This document shows, in pieces, positions 22,450-35,300 of a stretch of DNA of 64,000 bases. A model generated the notes under the pieces. The model ran no database searches, was not told the DNA's origin, and was given only the letters and a program-made list of their open reading frames with translations. The DNA lies in the NCBI GenBank assembly GCA_009103225.1, contig RHPI01002990.1, forward strand, positions 171,034 to 235,033, read 5' to 3'. Each line of letters opens with the position of its first letter. Position 1 is the first letter of the stretch. The DNA comes from Chlorokybus atmophyticus. Its lineage: Eukaryota; Streptophyta; Chlorokybophyceae; Chlorokybales; Chlorokybaceae. Both the position numbers and the translations under genes were made by a program.

Positions 22450-23653
22450 GGCCCAGCCTAGCCTGGCCTGGCCTGGTCTGGGAGAAGGCAGTAACGTTAG
22501 GCGGAGGCCATTTTGACATAGATCAACGTTCGGTTTGATCGACTGCTAACGTGGCATGCGCGCGGGCGAATGAGCGGGCGCCATGCCAGCGCTGATAGGC
22601 TCAATACCACGTCTAGACCATGTCATACTCAAGCAAGAATGAATGTGCCATTAAGGAGCCAGCCAAGCGATGTTAGGGCTTCCAAAGGCGGCTCCGTGTA
22701 GCAAAAGTAACTCATGACAATTACAATGGGTTGTTAGAGTTCTGTCCAGCCAGCAATCAAGTGGGTTTCGTTATCCGTGTCATTGAGATCCTCATGTGGC
22801 GCTTGGTCACGTGACTCTGACGGTCAGACTCTCAGTGCCCCGGTGCGCGGTCGCCCTGCCGCGAGCAGCGTGCGACACGTCCTCTGAGAGGGGGTTGCGC
22901 GACATTATTGGTATGTTGACTGATATTTTTTATTACTGCGTTTGTGTGTTGAGTGCGCTGGTGATGGGTCATACGTACAACACAGTCTCTGCTCCTGCCG
23001 TTTCAAGAGTTGTACGAACAAAAAGAAATGGTGGACCACTCCTGAGTTAGCCATGTCTCTCCCCTTTGCTCAGTGTTGGCTACTCTCCACTCTACTCTGA
23101 CTAGTCTCTCAGGCCAGCTGTAGTGTGCGCCCATACACACATTGACACCACCACCATCACCCACATCACCACCAGCACACTACCAGAGTTACCAACAAGG
23201 CGGGTTTGGATGGTGACTGGATTGACTTGCCTCAGATGGTGCAAGTGAGTGAACTTCTGCAAGTGCAACAGCTACACTGTCTGTTGAGGTCAACAGTCTG
23301 GCTGCTGATTGCACTGGACACTGTTGTGCTGCTGCAGGCTAAGAACCTGTCATCGCACCTCCTTGTTATCAGAATGAACACCTGTGCCTTTCACTTGTCG
23401 TGGTCAACTGCGTGAAGGGTCATATGCGTGTGTTGTGCTCCCAACAGAAGGGTCCTCACCCACTGAGTAGAGGGTGCGAGCATGGCACGCGGACGTGGAC
23501 AAGCGTGGTTGATGAGACGGATGACACAGGCCAGTGCCGGGCGGGACGGTTGGTGGACGCATAGATAGGGTTTGTTACACTTCAGGCAAGAGGAGGGTTT
23601 GACTGGGGCGATAGAGTGGTATTGTGAATTACATATACACATACACGCGTGTG
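22450..23653. promoter_or_regulatory. Divergent spacer ABA4 / CFAP97 with GTCACGTGAC
   Basis: A 10-nt palindrome with the G-box core lies at 22806-22815. An exon-like open stretch ends at GACATTATTG|GTATGT (about 22912) and may be a 5' untranslated exon. Otherwise there is no supported coding sequence. Confidence 0.5.
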
Positions 23654-23983
23654 ATGGCGGACCGCGGCCGTGTTGCTTCCCTTACCCACTCCAACCGCAT
23701 CTGCTACGAGCGTTGGGTCGGTCACTGCCAGCAGGGTCACCGTGACAGGTTGCGTGCCATTCTACCCATGATCGACACGAGCGCGCCGGACAGCATGGCG
23801 ACGCTGGGGAAACTGGATGCAAAACGCCAGCAGGCGGAGACGCTGCGCGCGAAACAGATTGATAGAGAGAACAGAATGCTACTGGACAAGATGGCAAGGA
23901 TTATGCACGCAAGAGCACAACCACTACCCTCACCCGCACCATTCAGGCAAGTTGTCACAACTCTTAAGCGCACACGGACGCCA

Positions 23984-24026
<43 letters not shown>

Positions 24027-24765
24027 CACTCATACCCACACAGCTGCGCGCGCAGGCACAGACGCTTGCACACAGTGTGGCACGCACGCACGCTTGCGCA
24101 TATTTGCACGTGTGCAGACACACGTGCACGCACACGCACGCGCACACGCAAGTGTATATGCACGTACAAACTCACAGACACTCATACACGAGCACACCAT
24201 CCCGCATATTCGCAAGCACGCACGTGTGCGCTCATAACGACACCCAATCCAACAAAGCATACACACATGCAGGTCCGACCTTGCTCCTCCTGCCCCTCCC
24301 TTATCCGCCTACGCCCCTTCCGGTCCCTCCTCCGCGCCCTCCTCCACCTCTCTCAACCGCACCCGTCGCGTCCGCGAGCTCCGTCGCATCGAGGCCGACA
24401 ACCGCTCCATGCTCGCGCGCATCCAGGCCAGCGAGGCCGTGTACTCCAACGCCAAGTGGGAGCAGGAGGCCAAGCAGGAGGCGAGGTATCTTGATAACTT
24501 ACAAAGGGAGACGCGCCTGCGGTTCAAGAAGACATACAATAGTAGTAGTAAGAACAGAAGTGATCGCTTGCCCCCGATACACAATGGAGGCGTGTCGCAT
24601 AGGATGGCGGATAATGGTGAGGGTGATGAGGATGGAGGTTATGGTGATGATGGTGGTGAAGAGGGTGAACAGAACATGGCTGCTGTGCAGCTGGGTGGTG
24701 GGGAGAATGATGGTGCAGGGATGGATGCGGATGTGCCGGTGGCGAGGGTGCTTGATGAGCAATAG
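23654..24765 (+). CDS. CFAP97-domain protein, cilium/flagellum associated
   Basis: Exons 23654-23946 and 24273-24765 give about 261 residues. The first exon holds the conser ved opening of the CFAP97 (KIAA1430/hemingway) domain: MIDTSAPDSM, a Lys/Gln helix and then DRENRMLLDKMARIM. The second resumes with a Pro/Ser linker, RVRELRRIEADNRSMLARI and AVYSNAKWEQEAKQEARYL, as in the second half of that domain. An acidic, Gly-rich tail follows (about 190-261). In animals this family is linked to sperm and ciliary axonemes. The intron starts with a GC donor (TTCAG|GCAAGT) and contains a GT microsatellite. The start ATG was chosen because the domain begins soon after it; an in-frame ATG at 23624 is possible. 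Confidence 0.85.
23985..24022. repeat. GT microsatellite in CFAP97 intron
   Basis: An uninterrupted GT run shortly after the GC donor, followed by about 200 nt of CA/CG-rich sequence to the acceptor at 24272. Confidence 0.95.
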
Positions 24766-25601
24766 TAGTGGGTGTTGGCTGGTGTAGGTTTCTGTTGCGT
24801 TGGTTTAGTGGGTATAATTGGCTTACTACGTCCAGTGGTTTGTAAGGAATTGATTGTTACTGGATTAGTGTACTCCTAGAGTATATCTGTATTGATTCAG
24901 TGCTAGTGCATATGACTTGGCAGTAGCAGAGCATAAGCACAAGCGAAGACATCATACCCTTCTTTGACAAGTGCAATTGCTAGGTGTCTTGACTACATAT
25001 GCAAGGACTGGGTACATCTGTTTTGTTGTGGCCTTGTATGTTTGCTTGAATAACATCACACACTTCACTGACAAGTATGGTTGCTAGGAATATCAGGTGC
25101 ACCTATCTCATTGTTGCTTTGTGTGCTTGCGCACAAGGCAGCATGCCTTGTACAGTTGGCATAACAGTCCGACCGAGTTTTAGCGACATGTCTACTCCCT
25201 ACATGTTCCCGTCTGTTTCCGCAATGCAAGACGTGCTAACACAATGAAGTTGCATCACACGATGCCATCTCACGCCATGTGATGTGGTACCAATCATAAC
25301 TTGCATGGATTGCGTACCACTATGCTTGGCAAAACAGTTGCATACACCCTTTAGGCATGCCGGCATACACCTATTGATTGCGGGAGGGCATTGCATGTGC
25401 GCAAACATTCCAGTCGCGCAGCAACATTTCAGTCACAATGTTGCAGTGTCTAGTACAGCGCCTTAATCAGCGTGCATCAGTGTTCACAGCCTCTTCGACT
25501 GTCAACAGCCTAGGCACGCACTAATGCAACCTCCGACTACAAAACCATAATGTTATCATGTACATGCGTTTATACTACTGGTCAATGATCGCGCGCACAA
25601 C
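24766..25601. other. Convergent spacer, nothing coding seen
   Basis: 3' flanks of the CFAP97 gene (+) and 2-isopropylmalate synthase (-). It is AT-richer than the neighbours, with no repeats or motifs I can support. Confidence 0.5.
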
Positions 25602-28600
25602 TCAGGCTGCCTGGACTTGCTCACCTACTTGACTGGCATTGTCTCTGCTGTTTTGCTTTGATGCGCCAGTGGCGTTGTTGGCAGCAGAAAACCCTATCAT
25701 TTTGTTAAGAGCACTCACATACGCGCGGGCGCTAGCAACAACAATATCTGGTGATGCACCGCTTCCACTGCAACCAGAATACACCATCAGCCCATACTCA
25801 TGCACACTACGGACATACAAACAACCTGTCAGACTTGACAGATTCAACCATAAGCATACCTGAAAGACCGCTGCACAGCCACCCCAGTTTGTGCATGCGT
25901 TGACATTGTGGCAGCGTCATCAGCACTTCGGATCAACACACGTGTATGTGCCAGAGCATCCATGCCCTCCGTCACGGCGTTCATGCTGTACTCCAAGAGC
26001 TTCGTCTCAATCTAAAGGATAACAATGTTGGCAAAAGAATGCACCACCAGCATCATCAGAGCTTGATATGCGAACAGGTCTGGGCTTACATTGACAATGG
26101 CATCGATGGCTTTGTATGCTGCGTCAACAGGCCCCGTGCCAACCACAGAGTGCACGCGCTCCAAGCCATCTGGTCCCTGCAGCTTCACGGTGGCGGTGGG
26201 CAAGCCCATCGTTCCACATACAACCTGTGCAGAGAAAGGGATATGAGCACATGAGCGCATGACCGCATGCATGCTGTATTGATTACTGACTAGCTAAGCA
26301 TACCTGCAAGTCGGCCAGATGCCACAGCTCTTGGGGCTGGAAGACCTGGTCCGATACCAGAGCCTCCAAATCATCGTCAGTGACAATCTGATACAGGCAG
26401 TGGACACATTTATCAGTCACTGCATCCAAAAGCAGCGACTATTCCGCTTCTCTGCAACACTCACCTTCTTCTTCTCAGCCACCTCCTTAAAGCGCACAAA
26501 CACGTCATCGACCTCCGCCTGCGTGAGGTCGTAACCCAGCTGTTGCAAGCGGTTTCTGAGCGCGTGGCGGCCGCTGTGCTTGCCCATCACCAAGCCGGCA
26601 TCGTCGGTGCGCACCAAACCGATGTCGTCGGGGGACATGATCTCATAAGTCGACTTGTTCTTCAACATGCCATCCTGTTAGACACAGAAGAGTTGGTAAT
26701 GTGATATAAGGGAAACCTTAGCATCAACATGATGACATACACACGTTGTTGAATATACCTGATGGATGCCACTCTCGTGCGCAAAAGCGTTGGCACCAAC
26801 AATAGCCTTATGCGGTTGACACAACATGCCAGTGTATTCTGTAACCTGCAAGCAAGCAGTACTTGTAATGTACTGTTATCATCCGTGCTTGGCAGTAAGT
26901 GAAAGGGCAGCATGCAGTACCATCCTCGACGCCAGCGCAATGTGCTTTGTAACTACTCCAGTGTACAACCCGTTGAACTGCGTTTCACCTCTGCACCTGA
27001 GAGCCATGACCACCTGCGGTCGCCAAACGAGGTTGATGCCATCCAACACACCATCACACACAACAAACATAAAACCTGCATGTGCATTCTTGCTCACCTC
27101 TTCCAAAGAGGCATTGCCTGCTCGCTCTCCAATGCCATTCACTGTGCACTCCAACTGCCTAGCACCAGAGGCTGCTCCCTGCAAGTTGACAGTGTGATAA
27201 CAGAGACAAATCACATGCAACACTGCATGCATGCTACCAGCCAATCATACACAAGAGACTGTGACCGATCAAACAAACATACCGCCAGTGTGTTGGCGGT
27301 TGCGAGGCCCAGATCGTTTTGACAATGCGTCGAAATGACGACATTCTCAGCGCCTGGAGTGTTTGCTTTAATGCCAGCTATAAGTGCACCAAACTCGGAA
27401 GGCATGGTGTAACCGACGGTGTCAGGAATGTTCAGTGTGGTAGCACCAGCTTTGATAACCTGCAGCGTGAATCACATGTTGTAGCATGTACCTTAGCATT
27501 TCTCAACAAGCTTGATATGGAATGCTCTAAGCAAAGGCCAACAAGAGATAGTGTCCTGTAGGACAAGCCAAAACTTCACCTCTCCCAAGATCCGGTACAA
27601 GAAAATGGGGTCTGATCGGCCAGCATCCTCGGGGCTGAACTCAATGTCCTCACACCCCAGACTGCGAGCATACGCGACCATCGAGCGCGCTTTTTCAACC
27701 ACTTGGTCAGGGGTCATGTTGAGCTTATGCTGCAAGACAGAGACAATGCTTGGCAGGTGATGAGAAGCTACTACTGAATAACTGCTATGCAAGTTGCTTT
27801 ACATCACGAGCAACTGCATGATATGGTGCACATAGATTGGCTATGCGGCTAATTGGTACCTGCATGTGAATCTCGGAGGTTGCAATAAACACGTGAATGC
27901 GAGGTCGCAGCGCATGCCGCACAGCCTCCCAAGAAGCATCAATGTCCTTCTTGTTGCAACGCGCCAACCCACAAATGACGGGCACATACCCATGCTCATC
28001 AACTTTATTACCTGATCCACACAGGATGAACGCCATTCATCAACGCACACCACATAAGAACTCACAACATGCAACAGCTTGATGACTTGTGTATGAATGT
28101 GCAGTATTGAGATGCACTTACCAACGTCCATAGCGATGGTGCGGACAGCTTCAAGATCATCGGGTGAGGCAATGGGGAAGCCTGCCTCAATGATGTCGAC
28201 GCCGAGCTTGGCCAGCTGGCGTGCGATGGCGAGCTTCTCCTTTGATGTGAGGGTGGCGCCTGGGCTCTGCTCTCCGTCCCGCAGCGTGGTGTCAAATATG
28301 CGCACGTAGTTGGGGTCGTCTATCCTGTTGGGGACGTACTTGGGCCTGCGGGCGCCAATGCCAGCGGAATCTGTGGCCATGACCACGACTTGCGCACCCC
28401 GCTGCTGCTGCTGCTGCTGCCGGCCAGCGACAAAGCGAGCCGCATGACGACCGCGTGGCAGCTCCACGGCACGCCATGACGACGACACGGCCTGCTGCTG
28501 CTGCCTCCCCAGCCCAGCATGCTGCCGCACCGCAGCTGGAGCAGCGTGCACGGCTGACGTGGAAGCCACCGCCGCCACAGCACGCACAGCTGACGCAGCC

Positions 28601-28614
28601 CCTACGCCCTCCAT
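25602..28614 (-). CDS. IPMS: 2-isopropylmalate synthase, plastid, leucine biosynthesis
   Basis: Condenses acetyl-CoA with 2-oxoisovalerate, the first committed step to leucine. Twelve exons: 28122-28614, 27860-28011, 27580-27729, 27283-27459, 27098-27178, 26921-27013, 26759-26845, 26465-26674, 26304-26387, 26090-26224, 25860-26011, 25602-25767. All are GT-AG with consistent phase, giving about 659 residues. An Ala/Gln-rich transit peptide (1-95) precedes the TIM barrel with [46 protein letters not shown] (metal site, plant-type Gln) and [15 protein letters not shown] linker holds HESGIHQDGM and GKHSGRHAL. The C-terminal regulatory domain (about 505-640, [40 protein letters not shown]) is present, so leucine feedback is expected. 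It is divergent with the NT-C2 gene. Confidence 0.97.
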
Positions 28615-29033
28615 GGTCGAGTGTCCACACAGCCCCAGGCTGACACCGCGCACGCCGCCGACGACACCACCCACCCCGTCGCCGCCGCCCGCTATAACCT
28701 AATTACAAACCGGTTCTGACGAACCGGTTGACTGCCAGAGTTGAATGACGTCACACTCGACCCGGTGTGGCGTTTGGCAGCGCCGTACATGACGCCCGCT
28801 TTGTCACGTGAGCAGCGGCGTACAAGACACGTTGCTTGTTATGGTGAGTGGGTGTTTGTGTTCGGGAGTATTTTTGGTGGCTATTTTGACCCCCTAGTGA
28901 TGGAACGTAACGCAGGCATGCTAGGCGGCGGCGGTGGCGGCGGAGCCGCTGCGTGCTGACACGTGGATCAAGGGCAGAGCGGTTGCTGATACCCCCAGGA
29001 GGAGCGGTGGCGGCTGCAAACGCGCCAGCCAAG
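28615..29033. promoter_or_regulatory. Divergent promoter IPMS / NT-C2 gene with two CACGTG cores
   Basis: A 419-bp spacer. TCACGTGA lies at 28804-28811 and a second CACGTG at 28960-28965. A GAACCGGTT-type palindrome (ACCGGTTCTGACGAACCGGT) lies around 28710-28729. No TATA box is obvious. Confidence 0.5.
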
Positions 29034-29339
29034 ATGTTCAAGAAGGGCGTGCAGGCGCTGAAGCGCAAGGCGCAGGGCAAGAAGCCCACGCCTTATGTCT
29101 TCGAGTTCCAGCTCTACGTATCCAAGGTGAATGGTTGAACTCTGCTGATGCAAATCCGAGGATATCTCTGTGTCATAGTCACAGAGTGCAACATCAGCTG
29201 CATCACACACGAGCAGATCTAAGCTCACACTGTGGGATGCAACCCACGCGAAAACGCACATATCAACAAGCACGCACTCACAGACACACGCGCGCGCGTG
29301 TGTGTAATCGACTGCTAGATTGTGTGCGTGGTCTCTCTC

Positions 29340-29383
<44 letters not shown>

Positions 29384-32300
29384 GTTTGCACACTCACGCA
29401 CACACCTGTATACCTTACAAATCTCACCTACCAGTTGTATACTTCGCAATTTTTACCTGCCAATCCTCCCCATCTAACCCCTCCCCTCCCCTCTGCCCAG
29501 GTCCCTTCCGACCCCTCTTTCTCCTCCGCCCGCGTGACCGCTTCCCGTCCCGGTTCCAACCACTCCTCCCTTTCCTTCTCTTCCCGTGACGCCTTAATCA
29601 AGCCCAATGGCACCGCTACTTTCTCCGAGCCCCTCACCGCTCGCTTCACGCTGTACGGTGATGGGAATGGGAGTAAGGAGAGGAAGAGGTGGGACCAGAA
29701 ACTTGTGCATCTACATGTGCATGCCGGAGTGGGCAAGGAGACGAGCAGGGTCATGGGGTTTGTGATTGTCAATGTCGCGGACTTTGCCAATGCGGAGAAG
29801 GGGAATGCGGTGGAGAGGGCGATGCCGCTGCTGGCGTGCAAACATGGCACCAAGCTACATGTGAGTGTGGTGGTGTGATTTGATGTCGTTGTTATTGTTG
29901 TGGGGTGGTACATGTCGTTGATGTTGCTGGGTGATGTGTTGGCAGTTCCTTGTGACTGCGCATCCTGCTGCAGAGACTGGAGGGTAAGTGATGTTATCTA
30001 TTGCATCACATGATGCACGACATTGCCTTGTTGATGACGGCCTTGTCAAATGGCTTGTTGCATAGTGTTGTACCATCCATCTGATTCTTTCATTCTCTCT
30101 CAGCGAGCACGCCAACAGCGTTGAGTCAGAGGAGATCATGCTGGACGATGACGAAGAAGAAGACAACAACAAATCCCACAACAGAAACAACAACGACACC
30201 GCCCGCAGCACCCGCAAGCCCAAGAAGGTACCACACACACGCACACGCACACACTCTTGCACACCCACTCCCACACGCCCACCCACCCACATTACACACA
30301 GGCTCGCAGCAACGGCAGTGGCATGACAGCCCTCTCACCCGTGAGTCAAAAATCCGCTCCCGGCGACGAGTCCCCACCCGAATCCCCACTCACCAAGAAG
30401 AACTCTTTCACCGAGCGTGCTGCTTCATTCACCACCTCCGCCTCCTCCTCATCCTTCACCCACAAGCAGAAGACCATGAACACCAACAACAACACCAACA
30501 ACACTGCCCCACTCTCGTCCAAAGAGAGCTTCACCGTCACGCGCAACGCTGTGTTTGTGGAAGACTCGGATGGGGAAGATGAGATCACGCCCATGCCTTT
30601 GGGTAGAGTGAGTGATGAGAGTCATGTTGGTGTGGATGGTGTGGATGACAAGAAGAGAGAGGAGCTGTTTCAGAGAGAAAAAATTTTTGCTGAGGGAGGG
30701 GGGTCAGAGCTAGCATCAACATCAGCAGGAGGAGCAACTTCATCTTCAGTAGCATCGTCATCAGCGTCGAGTGAGCAAGTCAAGGCACTTGAGCAGAAGG
30801 TCAAAGAGCAGGAGAGTGTCATTGATAAGCTCAAGGAGGAGATGAAGGCCAAGCGCACAGCACACCCAGAAAGTGAGTACAAGTGTCGTGCATATTGTTG
30901 TGGCAATGTTGTTTGAAAGCGGGTACTGACGGTGTGTGGTTGTTGAAATGTTAGCTGCGGAGGTCCTTGAAGACAAGGCGCTGCTAGAGAGGGAGTACGC
31001 GCAGCTGGCGGCCGAGAACAACGACCTCCAGCGCCAGCTGGAAAGATACCAGGCACGCGTGCGTGTGCGTGTGGATGCGTCCATCACGTAGTACATATAG
31101 CACACCAAGTGCACTTGTACACCCTACATGATTGTGCGAAATTAAGTTGCTTCGTGTGTGCAGCGTGGTGAGAAGATGACTCCCACGCCGCCTCCAGTCT
31201 TGCATCACCAGCAGGCTCAGCAGGCATTGAACGAGAAGGAGGCTCTCGAGGACAAGGTGGCGGAGCTGGAGGGCAGGCAGACCGAGCTGCTGGAGGAAGT
31301 CGCCCGACTCAAACACGTAAGGGGACATGCGCACGTGTACACGCATGCAGCAGTGGAGCAGATGCGTGATGGAGGTGTGTCTTTGAGCAGGACTGTGATT
31401 GGCTTACGGAGAAGCGCGAGGAGATTCAGAGGCAGCTGGCGGAGAAAGAGGAGGTGGAAGAGCGATTGGCTCAAACACAACGTGACCTCCACATGCTTGA
31501 GTCAGGCGAGTCACAAGCACACACACGCACTCACAGTCAAACACACACAGCAAATCGTGGTCATAACGCTGGACATCTCATCTGGCTGCTGACTTGTGTC
31601 CTGTCACTGATGTGTGACTCCTCTCCTGCCAGGCGAGCTTGACCTCGACTCCCACCTCCACTCCCGCCTCTCCCTCCTCGAGTCCGAGAACGCCAAGCTC
31701 AAGTCTCGCGTGTCCGAGTACGCCTCCAAGGACGCCGCCACCACCGGGGGCTTCAAGTCCCGCCGATCGTCCTTCCTTGGCAACGTGACCATGGGGTCGC
31801 AGATGGAAGGGGCAGGAGGGGATGAGGCTGGGAAGACCATTGCGCAGTTGAGGGAGGAGTTGAGGAAGGTGACGGTGCAACGAGATGCCGCATTGCAACA
31901 AGTGAGAGACTGTGTGATGGCTAGTATCTGAGTATCGGATCTGCGTGTGCATGTGCGTGGGCTTGTGAATGCTCGTATAAACACGTGTGCGAGCGTGTCA
32001 GTATGTGTACGTGTAAACTACTACTAACACTAGCTCCTCTCTGTGGCAGATCAACCAGGACAACATGACCGTAAAGGCTCGTGTCGCCTTGATCGACAGC
32101 GGTTTAGCCGGCGATCATCAGCGCACCATCTCCTCCAACAGCCACCGCGCAGCTAGCCGCAACTCCGCCCTTCCTTCCCCCTCCATTCTCCCCCCCTCCG
32201 ACATTAACACCATGGACGAGGAGCTCGCGCGTGCCAGGGAGGAGGCGGATGACCTCCGCAAGCAGGTGGCCGCCATGCAGCATGTGGCGGTCGAGGAGGA

Positions 32301-35300
32301 TGCCAAATATAAGGAGCTGGAGGCTGTGGTGGAGATGCTGCAGACGAGGAATGCCAAGCTGGAGGAAGAGGCGGTACACCTCATGCTGGAGAATGGACGA
32401 CTCAACGCTATGCCCATACGAGAAGGCAATGCTGATGTTATTGCCATCAACAACAACAATAACAAGAGCAGCATCAGCCACAATGGCAACGGCGTTGAGG
32501 TGGACTCCTCGGGCTACAGCTCAGACGAGGACACCAACCACCACCACAACCACCACAACCATGACAATGACGATGACAAGTACAATGCTTTCCACAGCGA
32601 GTCCGCGGGCTCACTCTCTTCCACAATGACTGCATCAACCATCTCTCTGTCCGCATCCGCATCGGCATCGACAACATCCACGCCAACGAAGCGCGGGTTG
32701 AAGGTCAACCCCAAGGAGCGCCCCGCATGGGTGGGTCTGCAGAAGACACGCGTGGCACGACAGAACAGCGGGAAGAACAGCAAGCAGAGCTCACCACGCA
32801 AAAATGGAGGCGAAGGAGGAGAAGGAGGAGAGTCCAACACTCCCAATAGGACTCCACGCAGCGTGCGTGTGAACAGAGCTTTCGGTAGTAAGAAGGCGGC
32901 TACTACGACTACTACTACTACCACTGCTGAAGTGATGCAGTTGGAGGAGCAGATAGCTGCGCTGCGTGTGGAGAAGGAGAGGCTTGAGGAGGAGGTGGCG
33001 GGGCTGCAGGAGGTGCGAACCATGCGAACGGAGTCGATACGGGTGCGCCAGGAAGAAGAGGCGGCACTGCAGGAGCAACAGAGCCAGACACTGAGCGCAC
33101 TTGAAGCCCAGATCTTCACCCTGCAAGTGAGTAATAGGTTATCACACGCACGCACATGCACACACACACTTACATGCGCGTGTTGGTGTACGCACCCACG
33201 CCCACGCCCACGCACACACACGCACACAAACCCACCCACCCACCCACTCCTTCAATCCACCCACCCTTTGCTGTTCCCCCCTCCCCAGTCTGAGCTCGCC
33301 ACGATGCGTCTTGAGGCCGCCCAGGTCGTGGAGGACGCGTCCGCGCTGCGCGGCGCCAACGCCTTCCTGGAGGAGAGGCTGGCGGCGGCCGAGCGACGGT
33401 GTGAGGAGATGGAGGTGGAGAGACTCGAGGCGGAGAACGAACGGGTCGCGGCCAACATGATGCAGAGGAATAGTAGCAAGGTGGGTTGGAGTGTTGTGTC
33501 GAGTGCGTGTGCGTGTGCGTGTGCGTGTGCGTGTGTATCTGTATCTGTATCTCTATCTGCGTAAATGTGTGTGTATGTGTGATTGTATTGGAATGTGTCA
33601 TGTGAAAGTGTATGTGTGATTGTGTCTAGTTGTAGACGAAGTGAGGGTAGAAGGTGGGGAGGGAGGGGGTCTTGGTGAGAGAGTGCCGTGTGTTTACCCC
33701 CTCCCTCCCCCGGACAGGCTGTTGAGGATCAACTGGAGGTCACCCGCAAGGCCCTCGTCGACAGCGAAGCCAGACTCACTGAACTCCAGCAGTCCCTACC
33801 AGTCCCACCAGAGCCCCAATCTGCCGACAGGTCCTGGAACCAACCGGCAGACGAGGAGCGGGAACGGGAGTTGAGTGATAGAGAGCGTGCGCTCGCAGAG
33901 AAGCAACAACTGTTGTTGGATTCAGAAGAGTTCCTTACAGCCAAAGAGACTGCTTTGGACCAGAGAGAGCTCAAAGTGAAAGAGTTTGAAAGCTTACTTT
34001 CTGTGAGGGAGGCTCACCTGGCCGAACGTGCAAGGGATGCGGCCTCCAACACGGACGCCCTCGCCGCCGAGCTCGAGGACCTTCGTGCGAAGCTTGCCAA
34101 CGTCGAGAGCATCCTCGCTCGTCTACGTGACGACTACGCCGATGTTGAGGCCCAGCGCGACGCCCTCGTCCTGGACAACGAGCAGGCCCTCGCTGAGAAG
34201 TTTCGCCTGGAGTCGGACCTGGAAAAGGTCAAGGACCAGGTCGCGGAGAAGGACTCACAGATTGAGGACATGAAGCTGGGCGTGGCGCAGAGCAGGAAGT
34301 CCCACACTGAGCTTGAGGTCCTGAAGACGGAGTTGGCGTTGGCAAAGGATGAGAATAGCCGGCTGAGGGATGCGCAGACTAGTCAGCAGGAGCACCTGGC
34401 GGATGCAAAGACGAAGCTTATGGAGCTGAGGGATGAGATTGATGCTCTTGCTGAGGAGAATGCGCGCTTGCGTGACGCGCAATTGGAAGAGGTTGCTGCT
34501 GCTATGCTTGAGAACGCCCAGCTGAAGGATGCGCATGCACAGTCCCAAATAGAGTCCGAATCCCTGCAAGAAAGCCTTGCTCGGTCTCAGATTGAGCATC
34601 AGACTGCCCTGGAGCGAGTTCGGGACTTGGAACTGGCGCAGGAACAGAGTCAGCTCAAGCAGCTCAAGCAGAGTGAACAGTCCCAAGTGGAGTTCGAGAC
34701 TCTGCAAGAGAGCTTCGCCCAGTCCCAGATGGAGCTTCAGGCTGCCCTGACCCGTGTCCGGGACCTGGAACAGCAGGTTCAGGACTTGGAAGGGCCCAAT
34801 GCGCAGCTGCAAGAGAGCCTTAGCCAGTCCCAGATGGAGCTCCAGGCTTCTCTGGACCAGGTTAAGGATCTGGAGGAGGTCAATGAGCAGCTGCAGATGC
34901 AAGCGCAAGAGCGGTCCCGCATGGAGTTGGAATCGGAGACCCTCCTGAGCCAGGTCCAGGACCTGCAGGACGCCAACGCATTGCTTAGCGCCCAGCTGGC
35001 AGGCTTCCAAACCCTGCAGCAGGCTCAAGCTCAGTCCCAGACGGAGCTCAAAACCCAGACAAACCGCATCCGGGACCTGGAGCAGGCCAACGCTCACCTC
35101 GCAGCCGAGCTGGAAGCCGCCAAGTCCCAAACGCAGGACCAAACACTGTCCCAAACAGAGCTCGCAGCCGCACAGAACCGGGTCCGGGACCTCCAGGAAG
35201 CCAACACAACACTCGCATCCCAACTTGAAGCCTTCAAAGCAGTCTCACGCAGCGTCGCGGACGTTTTCAACTCAGCGGGTCCGTCGAGATCAACCAGCCG

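Noticed and set aside
34255-35223. 322-codon minus-strand open frame rich in Leu
   Set aside because: It is the antisense shadow of the CAG/GAG/CTG-rich coiled-coil exon 33718-35526.
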